A DNA stretch of 64,000 bases from Tretioscincus oriximinensis (taxonomy: Eukaryota; Chordata; Lepidosauria; Squamata; Gymnophthalmidae): positions 633,982-697,981 of the forward strand of contig JAJVDF010000263.1 in assembly GCA_022410635.1 (NCBI GenBank). The letters are read 5' to 3'. The notes below the pieces were generated by a model. The model was not told where the DNA came from. It searched no databases and saw only the letters and a program-made list of their open reading frames with translations. Shown piece after piece: positions 32,708-42,689 of the stretch (the stretch's first letter is position 1; each line of letters begins with the position of its first letter). The position numbers and the translations under genes were made by a program.

Positions 32708-34110
32708 ATGCCAAGGGATGTTCCTGCTAGGGGTAGAGGAAAAGGGAGACCGGCTAAGAATCCAGGCCCCTTTCTCCTGCCCACCGTCCCACCCCTGTGG
32801 CTCCTCTGCCATCCCTCCCCATCCACCCAGATGATGGGTCTCCATTCCCGGCCTGGACATTACCTCCCCCTAGTCAGGACAACAGGGTATCTAAAATCAG
32901 TCCACTGGCCAATTGGCTGCTGTAATGAAAGAGCTGATGAAGTCAAACAGGGCAACCTCTTCTTCCTTATCTACAGTCTCAGAAGCCTCGGAGACGGCGG
33001 CAGCAGCATACCTGACATAGGAGGTTGCAATGGAAGGCACTGGTGAGAAAAGCATGAGCAGGAATTCGGGTGAGCATGAGGATGGTAGATGTGGCAGGCG
33101 TCGCCATTGACACAGATGGGATTCCAGCTCTTCAGGTAGTAGCTCTTCTTCTTCATCCAGAGAGCAGGATGGGGGGTGCAGATCCTATTGGCAAGCAGGC
33201 GTACTGGCCTCAGGCATGCCAAAATGACTAATAAAGCATAGGAAGGAGATTACTGCCCAGCCCCTTATAGATGTGGCAGAGCAGGCTACACAAGTGGACC
33301 CTGGTTTATCAGCAGATCCTCCAGGGTCTCATTTGCCATGCAAGCTCAGGGATAAAATCCTGGATGGCTATTATGTAAATATTTTTTGCTTGGCCAAACA
33401 GGACAACCCAAAACCTTCCACAGGAAAGCGCAAGCGATCCAGCAGAGTTACCCCAGTTGAAAGGACCTTTGAGAATTGGGTACAATGTTTTACCCAATTT
33501 TCCAGGTTGGTTTCATCTGTGTTCCCAGAAAGGGCATGGAAGCTATTTGGGACATGGATGATGTTTTCAGGGCCAGAGCACTGGCTGGGGAGCAGGAAGC
33601 GCTGAGCTATGATGAAAGTTTTAGGAAGTTCACTTCTAGAGTGTTGGACTCTTATCTGGTAGTCTCCTGGTTCGATTCCCCACTCCTCCATTAAACCAGC
33701 TGGGTGATCTTGAGCCGGTCACAGTTCTTTGAACTCTCTCAGCCCCATCTACTTCACAGGGTGTCTGTTGTGGAGAAAGCAACAAAAGCTATGTGTGCCA
33801 CCCTATGGTAGGCTGCCCTGAGACCTTCGGGTATAGGGTGGGATATAAATACAAATAAATAAATAATAAATAAATAATGCCCCTACGGTCAGGTGGGAGT
33901 CCATTATGCACCATATCTGTCTGACAACAGTTCTCCAACCTTGTACTCCAGCCCCCGTGTTAAAAAGGCGTGCTTGGCCCCTGCCACCCATTAAGAGGTC
34001 GTGCTGGGATTTTAATATCACTCTGTGCACAAGGGTAGGGTGCAAATACAACCATGTGTGCAATAGATACAGTTAACAGCACCCAAGGTCCCACTGTAGA
34101 TAGGCCCTGG
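32708..34110 (+). pseudogene. DIRS gag-like ORF1, broken
   Basis: Start ATG at 32708, with MPRDVPARGRGKGRPAKNPG. A Ser-rich linker lies at about 33117-33165. The core at 33320-33630 includes GSHLPCKLRDKILDGYYVNI, RTFENWVQCFTQF and YDESFRKF, matching the 'LPSKLREKI..GEYVD...TF..WL.AF......PERA..LF.Y.....A......YDEQFR' pattern of vertebrate DIRS ORF1. Near 33540 the frame shifts. A SINE interrupts at 33638-33880, after which APTVRWES and then CWDFNITLCT..GCKYNHVC (about 34003-34062) give a CCCH-type zinc knuckle. Several stops lie at 33100-33240. Confidence 0.65.
33638..33880 (+). mobile_element. Sauria-like SINE inserted in DIRS gag
   Basis: 5'-shortened head GTTGGACTCTTATCTGGTAG, intact B box GGTTCGATTCC (33671), centre CAGGGTGTCTGTTGTGGAGA, 3' end CTGAGACCTTCGGGTATAGG and an (AAAT)n tail. 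It splits the gag frame between the YDESFRKF block and the APTVRW block, so it inserted after the DIRS copy. One of the best preserved copies here. Confidence 0.85.
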
Positions 34111-34261
34111 ATATCCTTGGGCTGGCAGGAGGGATAGCCCACCAGGTGGTGCAGCTCCAGCCACTGCTGGGAGGGCATGACTCATAGCTGAGTCACTACA
34201 CACCCTGGCTCCCTCTCCCATAAAACCTGACAAACTGCCCTTTCTCCTTGAAGCTTATACT

Positions 34262-34355
34262 GAGTAAATTTGAAGCCCATGCCCCGATACTAGAGGGGAA
34301 AGCTAGACAGAGACCCCATAGGATTGCTGCTGGGGCATGGGCTTCAAATTTACTC
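34262..34355. repeat. 24-bp inverted repeat at the RT deletion
   Basis: Arms 34262-34285 and 34332-34355 are perfect reverse complements (GTAAATTTGAAGCCCATGCC... left; its mirror right) with a 46-nt spacer. The site lies where the RT core should begin. Confidence 0.9.
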
Positions 34356-34469
34356 TGACACTGCTGAGGGGATTGGTTTTAGACTCTATTTTCTTGGACA
34401 CTGGTGAGCACAGCCCTGGCCAGATGATTGGCTGAGATCAGGCCTATGCAGAGACCTCATCTTTTTGGA

Positions 34470-34860
34470 ATTTTTTCCCATTCTGGTGGTGGTCCGTTTA
34501 TGGGAAACTGCCTTCCCGGACAAGCAGGTCACTTTCTGGTGTGACAACGCTGCAGTTGTTCAGGTGGTCAACAAACAGTAATCTAAGTCAGAAAGGGTCA
34601 TGAGATTAGTGCAGGAATTTGTTCTCATATGTCTGAAGGCTAACATCAGTTTTATTTCTGTTCATGTTCCTGGTGTCAATAACAACCTGGCTGATGCATT
34701 GTCTCGCCAGCAATGGGATCGTTTTGCTCAGCTAGCGCCAGAGGCCACTCCACATCCAGAGGAATTCCCAACAAGCTGTGGGACCTTGGGAGGACCTGAT
34801 ATCATGGGGAGTTTGAAATTCACTTGCACCTTCCACACAGGCCTCTTACTGGAATACTTT
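34470..34860 (+). pseudogene. DIRS RNase H remnant
   Basis: 34477-34580 reads VRLWETAFPDKQVTFWCDNA followed by AVVQVVNKQ; 34600 onward gives RLVQEFVLICLKANISFISV and HVPGVNNNLADALSRQQWDR. These match the RNase H of DIRS pol, 'V.F.CDN.AVV.VIN...S....M.L.R.....CL..NI...A.HVPG..N..ADALSR'. The catalytic Asp in CDN and the ADALSR block are retained, but a TAA follows VVNKQ. The upstream RT fingers and palm (YxDD) are absent: less than 400 bp separates gag from RNase H, where over 1 kb is expected. Confidence 0.75.
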
Positions 34861-34865
34861 TAGTG

Positions 34866-35660
34866 CATTCACTCAATTTGCATGGGGAATTGATGATCCT
34901 TGCAGAGGACAATTTGCTGACAGGATGGTGCTGCTGTACCTCGCCCACTTACAGGCAGTAGGATGGGCGGCCAAGACCATTAAGATACACTTTGCTGCCA
35001 TTCAGTTTTTTGCTAACTTGATGGGTTGTCCAAGCACTTGTGGCTTCTTTTTGGCCAGGTGAGCAATCACTGGGTGGGCCAGGGAATACCCTCCATCTAG
35101 GGATAAGAGGCGGCTAGTCTTGTATACAGACCTGGTGCAGATTGTAGCTGTCCTCCCCAACATTTGTCACAACACATATGAAGCCTCTCTTTTCCACACT
35201 GCTTTTTCCCTAATGTTCTTTGACACCTTCAGGCTGGGTGACTTTATGTCAGCTACAAGGAGCTCCGGCCCTGCCACTGTTTGGGTGGGGGATGTATCCC
35301 TGGGCAACTCCAGTGTTGTTATTCCTCAGGCGTTCAAAAATGGATCAGGAAGGGCTTGATGCTGAGATTCGTTTGTTCCCAGTGATGGGGCTGGCCCCTG
35401 TCCTTGGCGGGACACAAAGTATTTTAAGGCATTGAGACCCTGGTTCCCTGGCCCTTTTTTAATCCATAAGGATGGTTCTTTCCTCTCCAGATTTCAGGCC
35501 CTTACCATTCTCAGGTTGGTTCTTAAGCGCCTAGGTTTGCCTCCAGGGGAATTTGCATTACATTCTTTTCATATTGGAGCAGCGTCCTCTGCTTCGTCTC
35601 TGGGGTTACCAGCAGAAGGAATTCAGGCCATAGGTCGGTGGCGCTCCCAAGCATACGGGG
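34866..35660 (+). pseudogene. DIRS tyrosine recombinase, HxxR changed to HxxH
   Basis: N-terminal core-binding part at 34866-35060 (FAWGIDDP, MVLLYLAHLQAVGWAAKTIK), then catalytic part: ASLFHTAFSLMFFDTFRLGD (35180-35240) with the first catalytic Arg, KDGSFLSRFQALTILRLVLK (35470-35530), HSFHIGAASSASSLG (35561-35605) and IGRWRSQAY (35630-35656) with the nucleophilic Tyr. In active DIRS recombinases the third block is HSFRIGA; here Arg is His, so a catalytic residue is lost. There is a stop at about 35062 and frameshifts near 35330-35400. Confidence 0.8.
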
Positions 35661-35749
35661 ATATACAAGGGGTAGCCAAAGCTTGCTCTAGTTGCAGTTG
35701 CATTTCCTTGTTTTTCTCTCACTTTTGTTTCTTGATATTAGGNGTTAAT

Positions 35750-36275
35750 CGCCGGATTTGGATTGTGGACCACAGCACCGTGTTTTGGGTCAGTTGTTTT
35801 GCTGCCTCATCGCGTTGGACGCATGATTTGATTTTGCCACCAGGAGCAAGAGTGTACTGGATGAAACAGCATGGCATGAACTGGTATGAGTTCCTTTGAT
35901 TTGCAGGAGTGTGGAGCGCTGGGGAGCTCCAGATGCCATTGTCCTTCAGCTAGAGGAAAATGACATGGCAGAAATCAAGAGAGTCCAATTGCTGCGCTTG
36001 ATCANGGCAGATCTTGATAGACTGGCAGCCTTATTACTCAATACTAAGCTGTTTTGGTCACAGTTGCTGTTCCAGTTGAAGTGGAAANATGCCCCGACCC
36101 CNATAAGGTGAACCTTTCCAGGCAAAGAATAAACTCCAGGATTGTCTGGAAGGTGACGGACAGTGGAGGAGTGGCGGTATGGCACACCCCTATTTTGGCC
36201 TGATGGGGTTCACATATCAGAGGCTGGCATGCAGGCAAGGCTAGGGAAAATACAGCAGGCTCTACTTGAATGGTT
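35750..36275 (+). pseudogene. SGNH-hydrolase-like domain downstream of recombinase
   Basis: The first block IWIVDHSTVFW (35756-35790) corresponds to the GxS-containing block I, with Ser present. GMNWYEF follows, then after a stop and frameshift WGAPDAIVLQLEENDMAEIK (35918-35978), carrying the Asn-Asp of the GxND block. After another frameshift come RINSRIVWKVTDSGGVAVWH (36127-36186) and DGVHISEAGMQARL (36202-36243), the C-terminal DxxH dyad. Block order and spacing fit an SGNH/GDSL esterase fold. In the recombinase region it follows the IGRWRS..Y block by about 100 bp. Its role in the element is unknown. Confidence 0.65.
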
Positions 36276-36369
36276 GGTATAGTAGNAGGTGTCTGANGGA
36301 GAACAGGGCTGCTCTAATGGCAGAGATGCAGCTTGGTCGGCCCAAATAGGAGTAAAAATCCATGGAAAC

Positions 36370-37190
36370 AGGTATCCCCTTGACTACCTCATAGCTTGGG
36401 GACCCTCCTAAAGGGGTTCTGAACGTGCGTGCTTACCGNTGGGGATGGTAGGTTGAACATCAGTTTGGAGTCATTGAGGTGGGCTGCACACAGAATGGAT
36501 TCTTGAAAGCCCTTCAAGCCTCTCTGATCCTTTGTTGTGTACCCACAAAATGGGTGGGTCAGATGCTGCAGGTAGGCTTGAGCCCCTAGACCAGGGGGGG
36601 CTGTCCCACCAGGAGAATGGGCAGTCCAGGGCACAGCAGCTTGGCTGAGGGTCTAGGTCAGCCACCCGGTCTGACACTGTAAGCACCTGGGCCAAGTCTG
36701 CCGCTCAGTCTGAGACTGTAACCTGCTCAGCCACGTACCATGACATGACAACCACCATAACAGCTGCCAGCTCAGGCAACCTCAGTAGACCCCGTGGACC
36801 AGGCCCACTTTTATGTGGTCCTGGACTACGGGGTCTACTGAGGTTGCCTGAGCTGGCAGCTGTTATGGTGGTTGTCATGTCATGGTACGTGGCTGAGCAG
36901 GTTACAGTCTCAGACTGAGCGGCAGACTTGGCCCAGGTGCTTACAGTGTCAGACCGGGTGGCTGACCTAGACTCTCAGCCAAGCTGCTGTGCCCGCCACA
37001 CTCCAACTTGAGCCATGGCCTATTTCTCTCCACTTCTGGGTTTAGTTCTGTAAGTAAGTACTCGTTATGTAATGTTAGCTTTTCGGTTGCATTATTGTTA
37101 CNAGTTGTTGCATTAGGGTTTTGATTATTGTTAATTAAGTTAATAAATACTTTGTTCAAATTTATTTGGTTTGGTCTCCCGTCTATTTCC
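36370..37190 (+). repeat. DIRS-family terminal region, palindrome-bearing copy
   Basis: Homologous to 26049-26960 (inverted) and 49286-50144 (same strand): TCTCTGATCCTTTGTTGTGT, GCCATGGCCTATTTCTCTCC, GTTAATAAATACTTTGTTC and GGTCTCCCGTC. AATAAA at 37141-37146 may serve as poly(A) signal. Directly follows the SGNH-like ORF by about 100 bp. Confidence 0.65.
36629..36994. repeat. 366-bp near-perfect palindrome
   Basis: Every base pairs with its mirror around 36811.5. I compared 36661-36780 with 36843-36962 base by base and they are exact reverse complements. A single mismatch lies at 36650, and only a few occur near the centre (loop TTTTAT at 36809-36814, mismatch at 36804, and 36796-36798). Arms are about 180 bp with no indels. 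Only the right arm has a counterpart in the copy at 26049-26960, so the left arm is an inverted duplicate. Confidence 0.95.
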
Positions 37191-37194
37191 TCCT

Positions 37195-38830
37195 CTCCTC
37201 GGCAATTTCATTTGAAGCATTGAGAAGTCCATAGGTAATNACCTTTTGCCATTTATCAGTCCACANTGTCTTGATTGTTATCCCTTGTGNCCTCAGTCTT
37301 TTTTCNCTTAAATAGTTAAATCTCATAAATTCCAAAATATAGTTCATACAGTTATCCACCATCCATTCAGTTTTATCTTTCCAAACTTTTACGTTGACAA
37401 TGTGCCCTGCCCATATAGCGTACTTGATTTTCCATTTTTTTTCCCTTGCTCAGACATAAGTACAGCATTTTGTTAGCAATTAATATATCCATAGATATAT
37501 TCATATACTGATTTAAAATGTAAATTTTGTGCTGATTTTTATTGTTGCCACCCTGAGATCTTCAGCTATGGGGCAGAGTATAAATAAATAAATATTTCAA
37601 TTTTCTCTTATTATCAAANCCAAAAAAGNTCTAATCTCTGGACAGTCATACCATGCCAACACTGGAGTGAAACCCNCATCATGTGGGACAGNTGTACAGG
37701 CATTCTATATCATCTGGTAATCAACTTCTTTTCTACCTTTTTTAATCTATTATCTTTCAGTTGCTCTAAATCTTAAGTCAATTTTCCCATGTANCTTCTG
37801 GCATTGTGGTCTTCTGGTTCCAATATTGTTTCAGGTGCTCTTTATTTTAAAACTTCTTTTTCAAAATTATTTTGTAAATTTCNCCTGCCTGTCCTTTTTT
37901 ACCTTCCATTCTTTTTATTTATAATNAGTTCAAGTTCTTGTACCTGTGCCATAATTTCCATCCTTATTTCATTTTTATATATGAAAGAGTGCACTGCTAG
38001 TTCTTGCAACCAAAATCTATTCCTTTGATCACCTATAATAGATCGTATCTTATTTAGATCCACAGGTCTGCCATGATTGTTTGTGTGAGCCCTCATGATC
38101 TTTAAACAACTTTAGATACATTGCCATGCTAGGTTCTTCCGCTATATGTTGCAGGCCTTCAACTACTTTCAAAATATTTCCATATTTGTTTCCAAATTCT
38201 ATGGGCTGATTTCAAAGGGGCTAACCAGTATTTTGAATTCTTCCATTTTTGTTCTCCATTAGATTTAATTTCTTCTCTATTATATTGGCCTTGTGTCCTT
38301 TGTTATATTCTGAATCTATTACANGTTTTTAAACAGGGTAACCNCCATCCCATCTTATTAATTTATCCCCATTTCCCATTCTTCCAATTTCTGGGGTGGT
38401 AAGAAGATTGGCAATGCCTGAAACATGTATATAAATGTAGATAAAATAACCATTTTTAGTGTTCCTATTTTTGTTAATAGATTCCATTTCATGCCCATCC
38501 ATCTGAAAAGTTCATCTTCTCTTTTTTCCAAATTGGATTGNAATTTACATTTACAATTTTTTCCATATTTTTTGTGATCAAAATCCTTAAAGAAAGGAAT
38601 TTNTTTAAGCCTAATTTCAAGCCTGTTATTACATGAATTTATATTTGCTNTACCCTTGGGATGTTTATCAGTAATATTTCTGATTTTTGGACATTAATTT
38701 GTAGCCTTGATATCTTTTCAAATCATCCTACCTCCTGTTGTATATATGGTAATGCACCCAATGGATCACTAGTAACTAAAAGTGCTTCATCAGCCTCCTT
38801 TTCCCTTCTCCTTTTCTTTCAGTTGATAAT
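37195..38830 (-). pseudogene. L1-type LINE ORF2, RT end to C-terminus
   Basis: Minus strand from 38820: ADEALLVTSDPLGALPYIQQ then FEKISRLQINVQKSEILLIN, the 'ADD.LL....P...L..I..E...F...SGL.IN..KSE.L' block of L1 reverse transcriptase, with ADD read as ADE. Further down are QALPIFLPPQKLEEWE (about 38400), KWYRMPVXLSH-like (about 37710) and WMVDNCMNYILEFMRF (about 37370-37320), the C-terminal segment also present at 39594-39785. Many stops and Ns. A short SINE 3' tail (37543-37600) is inserted in it. Confidence 0.7.
37543..37600 (+). mobile_element. Sauria-like SINE 3' end
   Basis: TTGCCACCCTGAGATCTTCA, GCAGAGTATAAATAAATAAA: the terminal 60 bp of the SINE seen at 33820-33880. Confidence 0.7.
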
Positions 38831-38839
38831 TCATNGTAC

Positions 38840-39585
38840 ACTAGAATAGAAGCTTTCTATATCCCTTGGTCTTGTAAACTATTAAATAAAATATGTAATT
38901 AGCAAATAAGCCATGAAGCAGGTTAATTTCTGCTGTAGGGTNAAGTTGAAAACTTTCCTGACCAAGTTGAACTGGAATTCATTTCAATAGAAATGATAAT
39001 AGATTAACCTTCCTCATTACATGAATGAGAAATGAATTCACTTGCTCGCTTTCTCTTTCATTGCTATATGATAAACTATCTTGTTATCCNCGTGAAATGT
39101 AAGTTACAAAAATAGTAATGCATGATACACATCTCAATACCTGCTTGANATTAATGAGAAAGGCAAATAGGTTCTGTAATTACAATTTGTCAAGATGACC
39201 ATAATCAGTCTTATAGCTCATAAATTTGTCTGGACCAAATGTAGATTTTTCAGACACACTCAAATATAAATGATATATAAGTACACAAGCACATACTTNT
39301 TTTCCTGGAAATGCTCTTAAAAAAGAAAGAACCACGTGGGGGGAGGGGAGGAACAGATGGACTTGAAAGCTCAAATCCAGATTCAGCCATAAACACAATC
39401 CAAAGTAGTGACTTGAGGAGGATTTCCATGAATTTTTTGGGAAAGATAGACGCTATGCTTTTGTCCATTGGAATAGAAAAACAAAAAAAATAATACAGAC
39501 AGAAAAAGTACATCACTTCCTAATCTCCCCCCTTGCCCCGACCCCCAANGAACAGTGAAGCAAGGAAAAACCCTCTGATAGCACT
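38840..39585. other. No feature recognised
   Basis: Spacer between two antisense L1 fragments, partly possible L1 3' UTR (G-rich GTGGGGGGAGGGGAGG at 39335-39350). Confidence 0.4.
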
Positions 39586-39589
39586 TTAA

Positions 39590-40290
39590 TTGATCAAGTA
39601 TAATCTGGCATATAATGTTTAAATCTGACATTTCCACAATCAAATATCTCAAACACTAAGAACTTTTCCCAATTTTTAAGCCAATGTCTCTCCCTTATAA
39701 GACCCATAGCAAACAGTCTCTTTTCCCTTAAAGATTCAAATTCCATAAATTCTACTAAATATCCATACCACTTATCCAACACCAATTGTGAACTATCCTT
39801 TCACCCCTTCACTAGCACCATATGTGCTGCCTAAATTTACATTTGTCATAATTTGAACTTTATCTTNCATCCCTTTTTCTTGTCTAATCTGATTCATAAT
39901 TCACACTCTGCCAGTCTCACAAAAATTAACATTCCCAATAATTATCACTTTCCTTAAAATTAAGGGTTTTTTTGTTTTGTTTTTTTACTACTGGGCACTC
40001 ATACCACAGGTGCAAGAAAGTACCCCTACANCCTACATCCAGCAGTGGATGTTCTCCATATCATTTGAGCCAGCTGGACCAGTTTATGCTTAGTAGTTTT
40101 AGTTCCACCTTTCTAAATGTGTATAATCCCAAGTGTATCTTCCACCCATGTGTTCCTCTTCCCTGGTGAGTTCTTCAANTCAAAATTCCATTGATGTGTA
40201 GTCACTCTCTTATTATATTTGGCCTCAAAAAATCTATAAATCTTGCCCACTATCCCTTTATCTTGTTTTCATTTAGAAGGGATCAAAAGG
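39590..40290 (-). pseudogene. Second L1-type ORF2 C-terminal fragment
   Basis: Minus strand: IRE..THQWNF region at about 40220, LGIIHI/FRKVELKLLS at about 40130, CRGTFLHLWYECPVVKK (about 40035-39985), the 'C...GT..H.WW.C......FW' Cys/His block of L1 ORF2, and then DKWYGYLVEFMEFESLREKR at 39773-39714. Same strand as the 37195-38830 copy but overlapping it in content, so it is a separate insertion. Confidence 0.65.
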
Positions 40291-40895
40291 AAATTTTACC
40301 AATTACCAATTGGTTTTATGAATCTCATGTATTTCCTCTTGACAGCCAGTAAACAAAATGGCTGATGGGAGAATGTCACATGGACAAAAAAATCACCTGT
40401 CAAAAGCTGAAACAGTGTGGCAAAAGTTGAAATATAGTATAAAGGTATGAATGGGGTGTATGAAATCTGGTAAACCTGCTAAACCAGATTATCGGTAAAT
40501 ACCATAACAGAAAAGTGCCATAGAAGTACCATAGGAAAGTTGTAGATGTAGATTTAATTTCAAAAANAGTTCATCATCATCATCTGCTTATTTAGCTATG
40601 TATTTAGAAACAGAGAGAAAAATAGAAGACGCAAATGCAAACACATACTACATATTAGTGGACAGAGAAAATATAAAAGTGGAGTGCAATAATATGCACA
40701 TCATCAAAATTACAATGTGAAAAATAAACACTGTCGGTAGTTTAGGTGTTGATAAACAGTGACATTGTTCAGATAGTACTATTCCAGACCATGCTACACC
40801 ATAATTTGTACATTAGTGCAAAAGGCCCATAAATGCTACATTTGAATCTTTAAATTACCGGTATGCAGGTGGAATTAAATTTAAAGACATCCCAT
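40291..40895. other. No feature recognised
   Basis: AT-rich background, a short (CAT)n at 40570-40581. Confidence 0.45.
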
Positions 40896-40900
40896 AATTC

Positions 40901-40901
<1 letters not shown>

Positions 40902-40952
<51 letters not shown>

Positions 40953-41040
40953 AGATTTTTACCCCGCCCTTCCCCCCGAAGGTGTCCAGGGCGGCTTACA
41001 AAAGTTAAAAATTCAGGTCGTCATGACCTTCACAACATTA
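40902..41040 (-). mobile_element. SINE/LINE 3' end with (TTTA)n
   Basis: A (TTTA)n array at 40902-40951 is followed by TTTTTACCCCGCCCTTCCCC and CCAGGGCGGCTTACAA. Inverted, this is the TTGTAAGCCGCCCTGG...AAATA end typical of squamate retroposons, a variant of the 58767 SINE tail. Confidence 0.6.
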
Positions 41041-41600
41041 AAACCATAAAAGAAACACAAGAATTTAAATTCCTCCATATTTAATGAAAACTGTTGTACT
41101 TTCTCCAGAAACATTTCATACATTCTGCCAATAGTCAAAAGAAGCTGGAGTATTTGATTAGGAAGACAAAATCAATGATGCAAACTTTGGTGTATTTCTT
41201 GCAATCACAAATACTGTATATTGATTCTGATTTTCCATTATAATGCTTCAGTTTGAATAAAATGTTCTCAGCTTTCATTTTTATTTGACTTGCATCCAAT
41301 TGCAGGCTTTCAGGTNAATTAATAAATGACTTCAAATTGTATAATTTGATGTTTTTATTTTTCTCCTTTTACCCTTTACAAATCTATGAATGATGTATGA
41401 TTGCATATTCTGCCAAGGAGGCTGAGGAGGTTGAAACTTCCTAGCTTCAGGTGTTTTGTGACTATTAATTAATGGCTACATTCATGTGTCCCTTGAAAGG
41501 GTTGAGATCCAGGTGGTANGAATGACATACATATGAGTCATTGCAAGAATCAGAGTTGTATGTATTTTCTTCAACTTTTACCCAAAAATCTCAGGATTCA
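41041..41600. other. No feature recognised
   Basis: AT-rich, short open frames only. Confidence 0.45.
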
Positions 41601-41602
41601 CA

Positions 41603-42190
41603 TGCAGATCCAACACTCGATTTGCTGAACTTNGGAGGCAATTTTACATTCTGCCTGCCCCACAGAACCACACGTGTCCAGCATTTCATTTGCTCTAAAG
41701 GTCTTTGCTATGGATTAAATAACCACCTCATTTCATACAATTTAGCAGCCTCCAAAAGAAAGCTCCCTCTGGACATTGAATATGTAAATTTTAAAATGCT
41801 TGTTAGCTCTTAGCTAGCAGNGAATGNCTGGGAATGCAGGCTTGCAAAAAATTCTGGGGATTGTAGTCAGGCAAGTGCACCAATGATTTCTGTGGCTAGT
41901 GAGGTCACAAGAATGCTAGAATGTGTCGATAGAGAGGAAACTGCAAAGAAGAGGTGAGGTAAACAGGGATATACTGGCAATTTATTTATTTATTTACATT
42001 TATACCCNGCCCTATACCCGAAGGTCTCAGGGCGGCNAACANTAAAAACAACAATACAAAATTAACATTCAAAATAGTATAAATGGTATCTAGAAGTGGG
42101 AAGAGCAATAATATTTCTTCAGCCAAAGGGGTTGCCTCATTTTTTTTAAACAATATAAAGATTGTAGTGGGAAAAAAGCCTAAATGAAAC
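41603..42190 (+). repeat. Dispersed repeat family G, copy 2, interrupted
   Basis: Collinear with 22650-23091 up to about 41978 (CTGGCAA), then resumes at about 42130 (GGTTGCCTCATTTTTTTT). The interruption is a retroposon 3' part at 41979-42130. Confidence 0.65.
41979..42130 (-). mobile_element. Retroposon 3' part inserted in repeat G
   Basis: (TTTA)n, then TATACCCNGCCCTATACCCG and AGGTCTCAGGGCGGC. Further TAAAAACAACAATACAAAAT and TTTCTTCAGCCAAAGG also occur at 50145-50215. Inserted between two collinear blocks of repeat G. Confidence 0.7.
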
Positions 42191-42685
42191 TTTAAAAATA
42201 TTTGGCCACAGCAGGCAACAGTTTCCATACTGATTGAGATGGCTTGAACTTTGATCATAATTTGAGAGATCCTAACTCCAGCCCTGCAGTTACAGATGTG
42301 ACTATTTAAGTTCTATGGTAGTTTTAGCAATTCAAAAATATTCTTCAAATTCCATTAGCATTTCCCAAGTAAGCTAGTCTATTTGCTTCCCAATAGCTGC
42401 CAGAATGACTTACTACAGTTGCAAATATGGTCACCCTGATCAAGCAGCAAGAAATCTCTCCTTGCAGCAAGAATACTTCCCACTTGAACTATTTCAAAGA
42501 TCACTGCAAATAGTATCAGTAATTGATGCTTTGAGAAGCAGCTTAAGCAGAACTGTTGTCTATTGAGATGTATTTTCTCCTCCATGCATTCACCTTAAGC
42601 ACACACACTGTAGAAACACATAAAACAATTGTGCTGTTTCCAGTCTGTGTCTGCTGGTACTACAGCAGACACAGACAATGCTGTA
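42191..42685. other. No feature recognised
   Basis: Short inverted motif GTCTGTGTCTGCTGGTAC / CAGCAGACACAGAC at 42644-42676 (small hairpin, 14-bp arms). Otherwise background. Confidence 0.45.
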
Positions 42686-42689
42686 GCAA

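Larger units (their letters stand above)
32351..37190 (+). mobile_element. Degenerate DIRS-like tyrosine-recombinase retrotransposon
   Basis: Gene order gag, (RT lost), RNase H, tyrosine recombinase, SGNH-like domain, terminal repeat region, all on the plus strand. Established knowledge: DIRS elements are copied by RT/RNase H and integrate with a tyrosine recombinase instead of a DDE integrase, so they leave no target-site duplication. Every ORF here carries stops or frameshifts, the RT core is deleted and a SINE sits in gag, so the copy is dead. Left limit is set at the tandem repeats and is uncertain; the right limit is set by the end of homology with the two other terminal copies. Confidence 0.75.

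Noticed and set aside
32561..33046. 161-codon frame as host gene
   Set aside because: It contains the DIRS ORF1 start (MPRDVPARGRGKGRP) and is followed by the other DIRS domains.
36389..36695. Minus-strand frame conserved with 26531-26794 as a shared protein
   Set aside because: Both lie in the homologous terminal region of the DIRS-associated family, so peptide similarity follows from DNA homology; no start, stop or domain is preserved.
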